27,937 bases of DNA from the NCBI GenBank assembly GCA_001464165.1, contig LNEX01000308.1, forward strand, positions 1-27,937, read 5' to 3'. Numbering within the stretch: position 1 is the stretch's first letter; each line of letters begins with the position of its first letter. This document shows, one piece after another, positions 7,947 to 16,068 of this stretch. The notes below the pieces were generated by a model that was given only the letters and a program-made list of their open reading frames with translations, did no database searches and was not told the origin of the DNA. This DNA comes from a bacterium Ga0077546 (lineage in GTDB: Bacteria > Cyanobacteriota > Vampirovibrionia > Obscuribacterales > Obscuribacteraceae). A program made the position numbers and the translations under genes.

Positions 7947-8270
7947 TTATGGCTTATTGCTTTCGAGCATCATGGAGTAAAGCATTGCTTGCATTAGTTT
8001 TTGCAAAATTGTGAAGGGGTCCTGTCCAGTGGGCGATTTGACTGATCCCATAGATCGACTCTTGAGTAGAATAATCACTTCTCCAATCTGGTCCAAGTTC
8101 AATTCCGAGCTCCAAGCATCATTTAGCCGAGAGACTTTGTGCCCATTTTGGGTCACGAAGGCTGTCTCTTGGGCTGGTGAGTTAACGGGAAAGTGAGATT
8201 TTTTGTGCTTGGGGCTATAGGAGGCTATCAGTGAACGGAGGGTATGATAACCTGAGCTAATGAAAAGCAT
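7947..8270 (-). CDS. Small uncharacterised protein
   Basis: A 107-codon frame fills the otherwise empty 336 bp between DUF1501 and the PDZ-TPR gene. The C-terminal half looks protein-like: GEVIILLKSRSM, a short loop, then an amphipathic helix (FTILQKLMQAMLYSMMLES). The first 25 residues are basic and less convincing, and the ATG at 8270 overlaps the start of the divergent gene, so the true start is unclear. No family is recognised. It ends 23 bp from the DUF1501 stop. Confidence 0.4.
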   Translation of the reverse strand: MLFISSGYHTLRSLIASYSPKHKKSHFPVNSPAQETAFVTQNGHKVSRLNDAWSSELNLDQIGEVIILLKSRSMGSVKSPTGQDPFTILQKLMQAMLYSMMLESNKP

Positions 8271-9762
8271 TGACCGTCAAGTAGGAATTAGATTTCGTGC
8301 AATTGTCGCTGGTGTGGTGATAGTTGCGCCTATCGGAGCGCCTTTTGTTACCGGACTGCCAGCTATTGCCTTGCCTGGGGCTGGGGTGATGTCGTTCCGG
8401 TATAACGAGTCGATTCAGGCTTCGGGGCCTTTCAGTGCTTCCGCTCGCAGTGGCCTTAGACCAAAAACGATTTCTGGTGCGCAGGTGCAGACTCTTCTGA
8501 GTTCACTTCTCTTTCTAAACTTAACAACGGTTAAACCGGCCGTTGTTTCTAAGGCAGATATTGCTCTAACTGATTCTATTGGTATGCAAATTAAGGCTGG
8601 TGAGCGGCCTAAGATTTCTGAATTGTTGGCGCTCTATAATTTACGCATGAAAGAAAAACATTATCTGGCTGCACTCAGTTGTGTATCGTTCATTTCCTTT
8701 CTTCATTCTGCTAATGCCGATGAGAAACTGCCACCAGTTGTGAGTGACTCTGATTTGCAGAAAACTAAGCTTTTTGCTGGTCGTGAGCTTCTTGAGCGAG
8801 CCGAAATTGAAGCAAAGAGTTTTGAAGCAAACTCGATGCTTCATTTGAAGTTGGCTAAGTCTTTATTGCAATCTTCTGGGGACAAGAAGCTAATTGAACG
8901 TGTCGACAGTGATATTCAAAAGCTTGAGAAATCGGGCCTTAAGCCTCACGGTTATGCTGGCTTTCTTATGCTTGGTAATATTGTTGATGGCACAATTCAG
9001 TATAGTCCGGCTTCTTTTTGCAAAACCATTAAGGTCGGCGACCGCATAGTTTCGGTAGATGGAGTTTCTACCATTGGTCTCAGTTCTCAGCGTGTGCGAC
9101 GTTTGCTTGATGGGGTGGAGCCTAATGTCGCCAAGATAAAACTAGAGCGTGGTAAGCATCATCGTTCCATTAGTTTTAAACGGGGGGAGCCGCTTCCTGC
9201 TAGCATTCCTGATGGCTTGACTGCTCAACAGTATTTGCAGCTAGCTAGTCAGCTGCGCGAAGTTTGCCGCTTTGAAGATGGTCGACTGGCGCTAGCTAAA
9301 GCGCAGAGAGCTGATGCTAATGGGCCGATTGCTGACCGTGCTGCCAAGATGCTTCTGGCGCGTTTTCCTCGAATTGAACCGACTAAGCAAGCCGTAACCC
9401 TTTACTCTTCAGCTTATTGGTTGCATCAAGATAAAAGTGATGCTGCTGAGAAAGTGTTACAACGGTGTATTGCTTCTTGGCCTGAGTTTGAACTTCCGTA
9501 CCGACAACTTGCTTCTGTTTATAGAAGTTCTGGTCGAATAGGTGAGGCTAAAGCTATCTTAGAAAAGTTGCTGACAGTGAATTCAAATTATGCTCGTGGC
9601 TGGAGTGATTTGTCTCAGGTGAAATTGCAGCTTGCCGATAGAGCTGGTGCTTTGATAGATGCGAAGCACGCAGTAGAGCTTGATCCTGATGACGCTGTAG
9701 TGAATTCGTGGTTGTCTGATCTGACCAAGAATGAGTCAGGAAAAACGGAAAAGCTCAAGTGA
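8260..9762 (+). CDS. Exported PDZ and TPR repeat protein
   Basis: The protein has 500 residues. An N-terminal hydrophobic segment (FRAIVAGVVIVAPIGAPFVTG) suggests export or a membrane anchor. Residues of about 230-310 form a PDZ domain, with the carboxylate-binding turn near GFLMLGNIV, VGDRIVSVDGVS and RVRRLLDGVE. From about 325 to the end come helical repeats. At least three TPRs are clear: KVLQRCIASWPEFELPYRQL, ASVYRSSGRIGEAKAILEKL and ALIDAKHAVELDPDDAVVN. No protease domain is present, so this is probably a scaffold holding peptide ends or partners in the periplasm. No ribosome binding site lies at normal distance (GGAGG is 19 nt upstream). A TATGAT at 8243-8248 could give a nearly leaderless message. 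The stop lies within a 15-bp palindrome. Confidence 0.8.
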   Translation: MKSIDRQVGIRFRAIVAGVVIVAPIGAPFVTGLPAIALPGAGVMSFRYNESIQASGPFSASARSGLRPKTISGAQVQTLLSSLLFLNLTTVKPAVVSKADIALTDSIGMQIKAGERPKISELLALYNLRMKEKHYLAALSCVSFISFLHSANADEKLPPVVSDSDLQKTKLFAGRELLERAEIEAKSFEANSMLHLKLAKSLLQSSGDKKLIERVDSDIQKLEKSGLKPHGYAGFLMLGNIVDGTIQYSPASFCKTIKVGDRIVSVDGVSTIGLSSQRVRRLLDGVEPNVAKIKLERGKHHRSISFKRGEPLPASIPDGLTAQQYLQLASQLREVCRFEDGRLALAKAQRADANGPIADRAAKMLLARFPRIEPTKQAVTLYSSAYWLHQDKSDAAEKVLQRCIASWPEFELPYRQLASVYRSSGRIGEAKAILEKLLTVNSNYARGWSDLSQVKLQLADRAGALIDAKHAVELDPDDAVVNSWLSDLTKNESGKTEKLK

Positions 9763-9770
9763 TTCACTTG
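9756..9770. repeat. 15-bp perfect palindrome across the stop codon of the PDZ-TPR gene
   Basis: CAAGTGA-T-TCACTTG is a perfect palindrome with a 1-nt centre. It includes the TGA stop at 9760-9762 and lies between two convergent genes. There is no loop long enough and no T-run for a classical terminator. Confidence 0.4.
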
Positions 9771-9779
9771 CGTAAATTG

Positions 9780-10502
9780 TCATTTGACGATGTCGAACAT
9801 TACCACTATTGATGGTATCGCTTGAATGAGAAAACCGCTCATAAACAAAATAGCTCCGGCAAAGCCAAATGAACGATCTGGTAGATTGTCTGCGTACCAT
9901 TCAATCATTGGCGACAGTGTTGTTACTACTAACACAGTGCCAGCAAACGTCAGTCCTAGCTTGATGCCAAAGTGAGCTACTTTTAGACTGTCGCCACCAA
10001 AGCTAGCACCAAATAACGCAGTTACGCCGGCTAGGCCGCCTAGCACAAGGGCAATTATAAGTTGAGCCTTCTTGAGATGAGGTTTCCTGTCGCTCTGATA
10101 GAACTCTGCTGGTGTAATTTTCAATTTGGGCAAAATGACTGAAACAAGCAGTGACAATGGGCCAAGAATTAGGGCGAGTGATTTGTAGTCGACTACCCAG
10201 AGTGCCAGGGTCAGGGTAAAGGCTCTAATCGCACCAATACCAAGTAAGAACCAAAATGTATCTGGTTTACCTTTGCCAATGCGATCAATATGCAAGCCAA
10301 ATGCTGCTCCTAGTCCGATGCCTGCAATTAAGGCAAACTTTGGGCCGAGAGGAAAGATAAAGCCAGCAATCATCAAGAGGCTATAATTGACGAGGCGAGT
10401 GATTGTACTAAGGGGACCTTTCTCGCCACCGAAGAGGTCGTAGGCTAAGTAGTCGCAGGCCATTCCCAGAAGTGTCAGTTCAGCTGAAAAATGCGGTTCC
10501 AT
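9780..10502 (-). CDS. Seven-helix integral membrane protein, function unknown
   Basis: The protein has 240 residues, with about seven hydrophobic helices and few charges between them: SLLMIAGFIFPLGPKFALI, FWFLLGIGAIRAFTLTLAL, SLALILGPLSLLVSVILP, LIIALVLGGLAGVTALFG, GIKLGLTFAGTVLVVTTL and GAILFMSGFLIQAIPSIVVM. A longer soluble loop with KLKITPAEFYQSDRKPHLKK sits in the middle. No transporter motif is recognised. It starts with ATG and is divergent from the LolA-like gene, with 37 bp between the start codons, so the two probably share a control region. Confidence 0.75.
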   Translation of the reverse strand: MEPHFSAELTLLGMACDYLAYDLFGGEKGPLSTITRLVNYSLLMIAGFIFPLGPKFALIAGIGLGAAFGLHIDRIGKGKPDTFWFLLGIGAIRAFTLTLALWVVDYKSLALILGPLSLLVSVILPKLKITPAEFYQSDRKPHLKKAQLIIALVLGGLAGVTALFGASFGGDSLKVAHFGIKLGLTFAGTVLVVTTLSPMIEWYADNLPDRSFGFAGAILFMSGFLIQAIPSIVVMFDIVK

Positions 10503-10539
10503 ATTTCTCTGCCAGGCTTAGACAATAAACATACCATTG

Positions 10540-11328
10540 ATGGGTGAGATAGTGAAAGGGCAGAACATTTTGGAGCGCGTAGTCGAAACCTATGGCTCTT
10601 TTCACTCCTACAGTGATACTGGTACGGTCGATTCAGCAGATTCGCCAGGTGTGCCCATAGAGTTTCAAACCGATTTCAAAAGACCGCTGTATTTTCGCTT
10701 TAATTGGCTTTCCTGGCACCCTAAATTCGGCAAGACTAGGCCAGCGAAAGAAACGACAATCTGGTCTGACGGAAAACAATTTATTACTAGTTTTCACGGC
10801 GAAATTGAAGTGGCGGAGCGGTTCTCATTGTTGGTCGCTGGAGCGACCGGAATTTCTAAAGGTGCTGTGCACATCATCTTGAATCTTCTCAGCCCAGAGT
10901 CACTGGGTCTATACAGCCCATGGCATGAGATGAGCGATGTCATACGTCTTGACGACCAAGCATTAGATTTTCCGGAAGAGAGTGGTAGTGTGAGAGATTG
11001 CTATCACATTCGCGGCACTAGTCGGGCTGTTGATGATACCGATGTATGGGTGGAAAAAGACACTTTTATAGTGCGGCGCATAAAAGAGATGAGTGTAATT
11101 ACTGAGCAGCAGTGCGAAGAGATGCGAGCCTTTGCCCAGCGCCCAGATCAACTTGAGATGATGGTTCGTGCCCTTAAAAAAGAAGGGATTGCCGAGGAAG
11201 TAATTGCTGAAACTATCGCTGGATTGGCAACTATATTTAAGCCGAGTACTCACTTTAGTGAGTACAACTACAAGTCCGTTCTGGTTAATCAGGTACTTGA
11301 AGACAGTGTTTTCATTCCATCTAGCTAG
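10540..11328 (+). CDS. LolA/LolB-like fold protein without a visible signal peptide
   Basis: The product has about 262 residues. It begins with ILERVVETYGSFHSYSDTGTV, then strands with IEFQTDFKRPLYFRFNW, ETTIWSDGKQFITSFHG, RDCYHIRGTSRAVDDTDVWV and DTFIVRRIKEMS. This order (helix, outer strands, WSDGK turn, then YHIRG...VWVEKDT.IVRR) resembles outer-membrane lipoprotein carrier and related DUF proteins that bind lipids in an open beta half-barrel. Relatives normally have a signal peptide; here the sequence starts almost directly at the domain. The frame is open from TTG 10537; ATG 10540 is preferred and GTG 10552 is also possible. The stop shares a CTAG (11325-11328) with the stop of the convergent giant gene. 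Confidence 0.6.
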   Translation: MGEIVKGQNILERVVETYGSFHSYSDTGTVDSADSPGVPIEFQTDFKRPLYFRFNWLSWHPKFGKTRPAKETTIWSDGKQFITSFHGEIEVAERFSLLVAGATGISKGAVHIILNLLSPESLGLYSPWHEMSDVIRLDDQALDFPEESGSVRDCYHIRGTSRAVDDTDVWVEKDTFIVRRIKEMSVITEQQCEEMRAFAQRPDQLEMMVRALKKEGIAEEVIAETIAGLATIFKPSTHFSEYNYKSVLVNQVLEDSVFIPSS

Positions 11329-14300
11329 GAATCTCGCACGATTTGATTAGCGGTGATGTTGCTTGGTGCATTCTGATTAGCCAGGCCAATCAGTAAGTTC
11401 TTAACGTTTTGGTCTTGCACGGCATTAATGAGAGCCTCGAAGTTTTTCTCGGTGACAAAATTGTATTTGACCTTGAGGCCGCTCATGTCACCATTGCCAT
11501 TGTTGTCGTTTTTGAAGGTGGCTTGGATAGCGCGTGTTAGTGCTCTTACTTCGGCAACTGAGTGTCGCTTGCCATCTGTGGCAAGAATGCGCTCTGCTGA
11601 TTGCCAGGGCCCTTCTCCTCTGCGCACCGTGGCAAGCTGTATCAGGTTGTCGCTCGGCTTAAGAGCAACAGCCTCTGGCTTAGTTTCTTTTTCTACGGGT
11701 TCAGGTTTAGGAAGTACTTCGGCCGCTACTTCAGGCACTACGGTGCGAGCAATCACTGGCGGTACTAAAGGCGGTACTAATGGAGTCACTACTGCGTCTT
11801 TGGGGGTTCGCGCCACTACCGCTCTTTCGGCCGCAATTCTTTCAGTGGCAGCTCGTTCAGTGGCAGTTCGTTCAGTGGCTGCTCGCTCAGTGGCAGCTCG
11901 TTCAGTGGCAGCTCGTTCAGTGGCTGCTCGCTCAGTGGCAGCTCGTTCAGTGGCAGCTCGTTCAGTGGCAGCTCGTTCAGTGGCAGCTCGTTCTGTAGCG
12001 GCTCGTTCAGTGGCTGCTCGCTCAGTGGCAGCTCTTTCTGCCAGTGCTTTTGCCGTCGCTTGATCGCTGAGCGCCTCTGCTGCTACTTTGCTTTCGACGG
12101 CTGGTGCAACAACCGCTGCTGCAGCAGGTTCGATCGTCTCAGCGACTACTTTCTGCTCGGCTACCGCTGGTACTACCGGCTTAATTGCTCCTTCGGCAGT
12201 TTCGATGGTCTTGGGATTAATTTGAGCAACCTCTTGCGCTAAGCGCGAATCAATAGCACTGACCGGGGCAACCTCTATGGTCTCTTTTACTGCGGCTGTT
12301 TCAATTTTGGGAACTAGTTTTGGCGCAGCCGCTGGTGCAACTTCTGGTAATACTTCCGGTACAGCAATTTTTTCCACTTTTGGCGCAGCCGCTTGCTCTA
12401 GTGCTTGGTGCTCTGCCGCTTGCCGCTCTACTGTTTGCCGTTCTAGTGTTTGGCGCTCAACAGTCTGGCGCTCAATATTGCTGACTGCAAGGCGCTGTGA
12501 TAGGTTTTGTTCAGCTGTTTCTCTAGCGATGGTAGATGCCGCTATTTCTGCATCTTTTGCAGCTATACCAACTTTAGCGCCAAGGCCGATTGGGGCAATC
12601 AGAGCTCCTTGCACGGCTCCTATGAGGCCCTGCCTTGTTAGATTCTCGGCACTATAGTCGAAAGTGCCATTTTCCATGGCGGCAATCATGGTTGGTCTCG
12701 CGATGGCACCGGCAGTGGCACCTGCTACTACTAGTTTGGTAGCTAAAGTGGCTCCTTCTCTAGTGGCTAGTGCTGCCATGGAAAGACCACCGGTGGGCCC
12801 AGCGAGTGCAATAGCGGCGGCTATTGATGCGGTTGTAAGAGTAACATCGGCAACAAAGTGTGCATATTTTTCATTTGAGTCAAGATTGTTCTGGTAGGTT
12901 TTGCTGTAGTACTCAGCCAGGGCTTCTTGTACTGCCGGTGGTAGCTTCTCCATATTGGCATTGAATTGTTTTAGCACCCCTTCATTGACTTGAAGCATTC
13001 TCTCTTGGCCAAGGCTTGTGCCATCACCAACTGAAAGAGGAGCAAATTTATTCATTCTGTCGAAGAACGATTGCATACCATCGGTGTTGCTTGCTGTTAA
13101 GTAGCGCGAGTATTGCTCGGTGTGGGCAGCATCTACTTTGCCTAAGAAGTCATTGTCGAGAGTGCCACCATAGCGCTTTTGATACTCCGATTTTAGTTCT
13201 TGCTTTTGTGGTGTTGTTAGAGTGGCTAATTGACTTTGGAAGTCTTGGAACTTTTTGTCGTCACCAAGCACGAAGGAACGCAGTTGATCTACCAGTTGAG
13301 GTTGACCATTTTGAGCAATTGTATTGCGCAGCACTTGCTGCTTCTCTGGGCTTAAACCTTCACGTTTTGAGATGCTTGAGAACAAATCGTTGTTAAGGTC
13401 ACCGCCATATTTTCGGCTGTAGTCAGCTTTCAGTTGGGTTTGTTGCTCAGGGCTCAGCTTGGCTAGGTCGGCTTGGAAATCTTTGAGCGAGCCGCCGTCA
13501 AGTACCAGCGAACGCAAGTTGTCGGTAAGATCGGCTTTTCCGTTTTGGGCGATAACATTGTCGAGAATTTTCTGCGCTGGTTGCGGAAGTGATTCGCGAA
13601 TGCGGTTACGGTCGGCTTCTGGTAGTTTTGCTAAATCTGGATATCGGCCCACTAGCCAATCACCTGCTAGCCCGCCTGACAAAGCTACTTTAGTGCCAAT
13701 ATACGATTGACCCTTGCCATCGGTTAGTAAGTAGGCGAAATTACCGGGAGTACCGAGAGCTGCAGTGAAGGTTTTGTAGAGCAAATCATCTTCTCTTGTT
13801 ACTGCGCCTTGCTTTTCACCTCTTTGCACTGCCAGCACGTTTTGCATCCGCGCGAGTAAAGCTGGGTCTTTCATTAGCTCTTCAACTTTACCAATCGTGG
13901 CAAGTTGTGCTTTATTGGCAGCGCTTGAGTCTAACGAAGTATCGCTGTCAATTTTCTCTGCGCGGGTCTTAAGGAATTGGTCAAGTTCTCCCAATACTGG
14001 TGGCTTGCCTGTTTGCGCCGTCTGTTCTAAGAGGCGGCTGGCGAGAAGTTGGGCCGGAATATTGCCAGTAGATCTGTCGGTCAGATACTTGCTAGCGAAT
14101 GAATCAACTGAGGCTTTAAAGGCAGGGTCATTTTGATAGCGGCTTGCATCTGCCGCAGTCATTCTTTCGATGTGGCCGACTGCCTCGCTAGTTTTGGTAA
14201 CAGCAGACGCCGTGAAGTTTTGCATGTACTGTTCAAGGGGCCGTTCTACTGCTTGTGATTGCTCGAAAGTAGCTGGTTGACCTGGCTTTTGCCCTGGTGG

Positions 14301-15860
14301 ATTGAGCTTTGCCTCTATTAATGCCAGTACCTGTTTTTGTTCATCAGCTGTGGCATACGACTTTAGAGATTCAGCAAAGTTAGCTTTGTAAGTTGGATTC
14401 TTTAGCAGATTCCATTCAGCAGCTGTCATGTTTTCTACACGCTTCATAAGGTCGTTGGTGGTATGGCCGCCGCCAAAGCCCAGGGTGCTATCTTTATGTA
14501 ATTCGGCTAGGCCCGAAATTAAAGTCTTGCCACCATGCAGTAGCTGATCTCGTAGTACTTCGCGACGCGTTCCCGATGCCGAACTTTGAATATTTTTTTC
14601 GATAAACTCAAAGAAGCGTTTGGCCTCTTGTTCTTGAATTGTCTTTGGCTCGGCACCCGACTTTACTATGTCTCTTCCGCTGGCATAATCGCGGCGCTCT
14701 TTACCAGTAGCATTTGAGAAAACAAGATCGCTGTTGGCGGCGTTTTGGAAGTAAGGCAATATCGCTGATGTATCAGCTTTAAGTATGGTGCCCAGCGATA
14801 TACGTCCTTCCCGCAGGTAGTCTTCTGCTATTGGGTTAGGCACTGTGCCTCTACCCCGTGAAGTGGTGCCAAATGATTTTCTCATATTCGCTACAAATTC
14901 AGGATCGCTGTTGAGCGCGGCTCGTGCTTGAACATTGGCTGGCAAGTCGCCACCAATTACACCAGCGAACATTTGTAAGTCGCGTGATTGCACGGCCCTT
15001 TTTGCCATATCCACTATTTCAGCAGAGTCGATTTTGTCTACACCCTTCAACAGAGTCGAGAATATTGCTTTCTGGTTCTCGCCAACACGGCTTGATTCAA
15101 CGCTCTGTATGTCAGTGGTAAGTGGTTTGCCATAGTCTTTTTGATAGTTTGCTTGTAGTTCAGCGGCTTGGCTTGAATTCAGCGGTGCCAAGGTGCTACG
15201 CAAGAGCCTCATGCCGCGCTCTGGATCTTCTTTCATCACCTCGAGGGCGATGCGAGCGTTGCCAGCGAGGTTGGTGGCGCCGTCTTTGCGGTTGAGCATT
15301 GCTTCTATGGTGACGAACTTTTCTCCGCTGCCCAATTGGTACTTCAGTTCATCACGCAGAGATTTTCCAAACTTTTCTTGGTATTTTGCTTCGAGTGCTT
15401 GTCTATCGGCCTGTGCCATGGGGCCAAGGGTACGGGCTAGAGCGTCAGTGTCTGGCGCACCAATGAGGAAGAGATAGTTGGTGAGTTTGTCTTTGACTAG
15501 ATCGACGTTGGCGTTGATCGCTTCTGGTGATAGCCGCGATTCTGCTGGCTTGGTAGTCTGTTCTGGTAATTTGGTAGTTTGTTCAGGAGCGAGAGCTGGT
15601 AGCGCAGCGTCTACTGTGGCACCCTTGCGGGTATCGGCGACAAGGGCGCTGCCGATTAGTGGTTGGGTTTCGAGTAGGGCTGGTTTGCCAACAAGCTCGA
15701 TGGTTGGTAGCAGATCTGTTGCGGCTTTGGAGGTTGCTTGTGGTGTTGCTAGTTGAGAGTCGGCTGCCTTGGTCAAGTCGACACCGGTGACTTTATTGGT
15801 CACATCATCGGTGGGTTTCTTAATTTCAGGATTTAGGTCTTTTGCTTCTGTGGCTGCCAT
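11325..15860 (-). CDS. Giant repeat protein with annexin-like repeats, hydrophobic segment, AATER repeats and LysM-like tail
   Basis: The protein has about 1511 residues from the ATG at 15860, preceded by a GGAAG site; the frame extends to a TTG at 15881. The order of parts, numbered from 15881, is as follows. About 1-120 is disordered and Thr/Pro-rich. Helical repeats of annexin type are at about 155 (LEAKYQEKFGKSLRDELKY), 235 (LQANYQKDYGKPLTTDIQ), 810 (LKADYSRKYGGDLNNDL), 890 (LKSEYQKRYGGTLDNDF) and 980 (LAEYYSKTYQNNLDSN). Between these lie other helical repeats with MTAAE turns. A Gly/Ala-rich hydrophobic stretch is at about 1000-1100, an ERQ pentad stretch at about 1135, thirteen AATER copies at about 1285-1350, and a LysM-like end (VRRGEGPWQSAERIL ... 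LKVKYNFVTEKNFEALI). There is no signal peptide. It may be a surface-delivered or membrane-interacting effector, but the function is unknown. Confidence 0.8.
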   Translation of the reverse strand: MAATEAKDLNPEIKKPTDDVTNKVTGVDLTKAADSQLATPQATSKAATDLLPTIELVGKPALLETQPLIGSALVADTRKGATVDAALPALAPEQTTKLPEQTTKPAESRLSPEAINANVDLVKDKLTNYLFLIGAPDTDALARTLGPMAQADRQALEAKYQEKFGKSLRDELKYQLGSGEKFVTIEAMLNRKDGATNLAGNARIALEVMKEDPERGMRLLRSTLAPLNSSQAAELQANYQKDYGKPLTTDIQSVESSRVGENQKAIFSTLLKGVDKIDSAEIVDMAKRAVQSRDLQMFAGVIGGDLPANVQARAALNSDPEFVANMRKSFGTTSRGRGTVPNPIAEDYLREGRISLGTILKADTSAILPYFQNAANSDLVFSNATGKERRDYASGRDIVKSGAEPKTIQEQEAKRFFEFIEKNIQSSASGTRREVLRDQLLHGGKTLISGLAELHKDSTLGFGGGHTTNDLMKRVENMTAAEWNLLKNPTYKANFAESLKSYATADEQKQVLALIEAKLNPPGQKPGQPATFEQSQAVERPLEQYMQNFTASAVTKTSEAVGHIERMTAADASRYQNDPAFKASVDSFASKYLTDRSTGNIPAQLLASRLLEQTAQTGKPPVLGELDQFLKTRAEKIDSDTSLDSSAANKAQLATIGKVEELMKDPALLARMQNVLAVQRGEKQGAVTREDDLLYKTFTAALGTPGNFAYLLTDGKGQSYIGTKVALSGGLAGDWLVGRYPDLAKLPEADRNRIRESLPQPAQKILDNVIAQNGKADLTDNLRSLVLDGGSLKDFQADLAKLSPEQQTQLKADYSRKYGGDLNNDLFSSISKREGLSPEKQQVLRNTIAQNGQPQLVDQLRSFVLGDDKKFQDFQSQLATLTTPQKQELKSEYQKRYGGTLDNDFLGKVDAAHTEQYSRYLTASNTDGMQSFFDRMNKFAPLSVGDGTSLGQERMLQVNEGVLKQFNANMEKLPPAVQEALAEYYSKTYQNNLDSNEKYAHFVADVTLTTASIAAAIALAGPTGGLSMAALATREGATLATKLVVAGATAGAIARPTMIAAMENGTFDYSAENLTRQGLIGAVQGALIAPIGLGAKVGIAAKDAEIAASTIARETAEQNLSQRLAVSNIERQTVERQTLERQTVERQAAEHQALEQAAAPKVEKIAVPEVLPEVAPAAAPKLVPKIETAAVKETIEVAPVSAIDSRLAQEVAQINPKTIETAEGAIKPVVPAVAEQKVVAETIEPAAAAVVAPAVESKVAAEALSDQATAKALAERAATERAATERAATERAATERAATERAATERAATERAATERAATERAATERAATERTATERAATERIAAERAVVARTPKDAVVTPLVPPLVPPVIARTVVPEVAAEVLPKPEPVEKETKPEAVALKPSDNLIQLATVRRGEGPWQSAERILATDGKRHSVAEVRALTRAIQATFKNDNNGNGDMSGLKVKYNFVTEKNFEALINAVQDQNVKNLLIGLANQNAPSNITANQIVRDS
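11833..12027. repeat. Thirteen tandem copies of a 15-bp coding repeat (AATER pentapeptide)
   Basis: Thirteen consecutive 15-bp units, consensus GCAGCTCGTTCAGTG on the + strand, run without interruption inside the giant gene. On the coding strand each unit gives five residues of the A-A-T-E-R type. Copies differ mostly at silent sites (GCA/GCT/GCG, CGT/CGC, TCAGTG/TCTGTA), so the array is not all recent, and the amino-acid pattern appears to be kept. Confidence 0.95.
12406..12480. repeat. Five diverged 15-bp coding repeats (ERQ pentapeptide)
   Basis: Five 15-bp units encode a run of the type ERQTV, ERQTL, ERQTV, ERQAA, EHQAL. The unit length equals that of the AATER array 380 bp away, but the copies have diverged much more. 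Confidence 0.75.
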
Positions 15861-15936
15861 AGTAAGTCTTCCACTGTCCAATAACTGCTAACCAGAGCGT
15901 CTTTTTGACTTGATCTGATTTGATGCCCTCAGCCAA

Positions 15937-15965
15937 TTTATCCAGTTACCTAATTAATTAGACAA
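15937..15965 (-). promoter_or_regulatory. Possible promoter of the giant annexin-like gene
   Basis: On the reverse strand TTGTCT (15965-15960) is followed after 17 bp by GATAAA (15942-15937). Each matches four of six consensus positions. The initiation point would be near 15930, giving a leader of about 70 nt, and would place the 11-bp repeats just upstream of the -35. Confidence 0.35.
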
Positions 15966-15992
15966 CCGAGAAATTAATTGTATTGAGGGCGA

Positions 15993-16047
15993 CGTGACAA
16001 TTATGTGAAAGTATTGTGACTGGGTTGTGATTAAGCTGTAAGGGCCA
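15993..16047. promoter_or_regulatory. Array of 11-bp-phased TGTGA direct repeats (OmpR/PhoB-type box candidate)
   Basis: CGTGA at 15993, TGTGA at 16004, 16015 and 16026, and TGTAA at 16037 begin at exact 11-bp intervals; a weak ATTGA at 15982 keeps the phase. Regulators of the OmpR/PhoB family bind direct repeats with 10-11 bp spacing, and PHO boxes have this layout. Read on the reverse strand the units are TCACA-N6. The array lies upstream of the giant gene, 28 bp beyond its possible -35. Confidence 0.55.
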
Positions 16048-16068
16048 TCTGCAGGGCTATTTGCCGGC

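Noticed and set aside
8011..8196. Forward frame opposite the small reverse gene at 7947-8270
   Set aside because: It has no ribosome binding site and a less protein-like composition than the reverse frame.
11428..12063. Forward 211-codon frame rich in RSVAA repeats
   Set aside because: It is the antisense reading of the AATER pentapeptide array and of the rest of the giant gene.
15950..15961. CTAATTAATTAG 12-bp palindrome as a regulator site
   Set aside because: It is a perfect palindrome, but it lies in a very AT-rich stretch where such palindromes arise by chance, and part of it falls in the promoter spacer.
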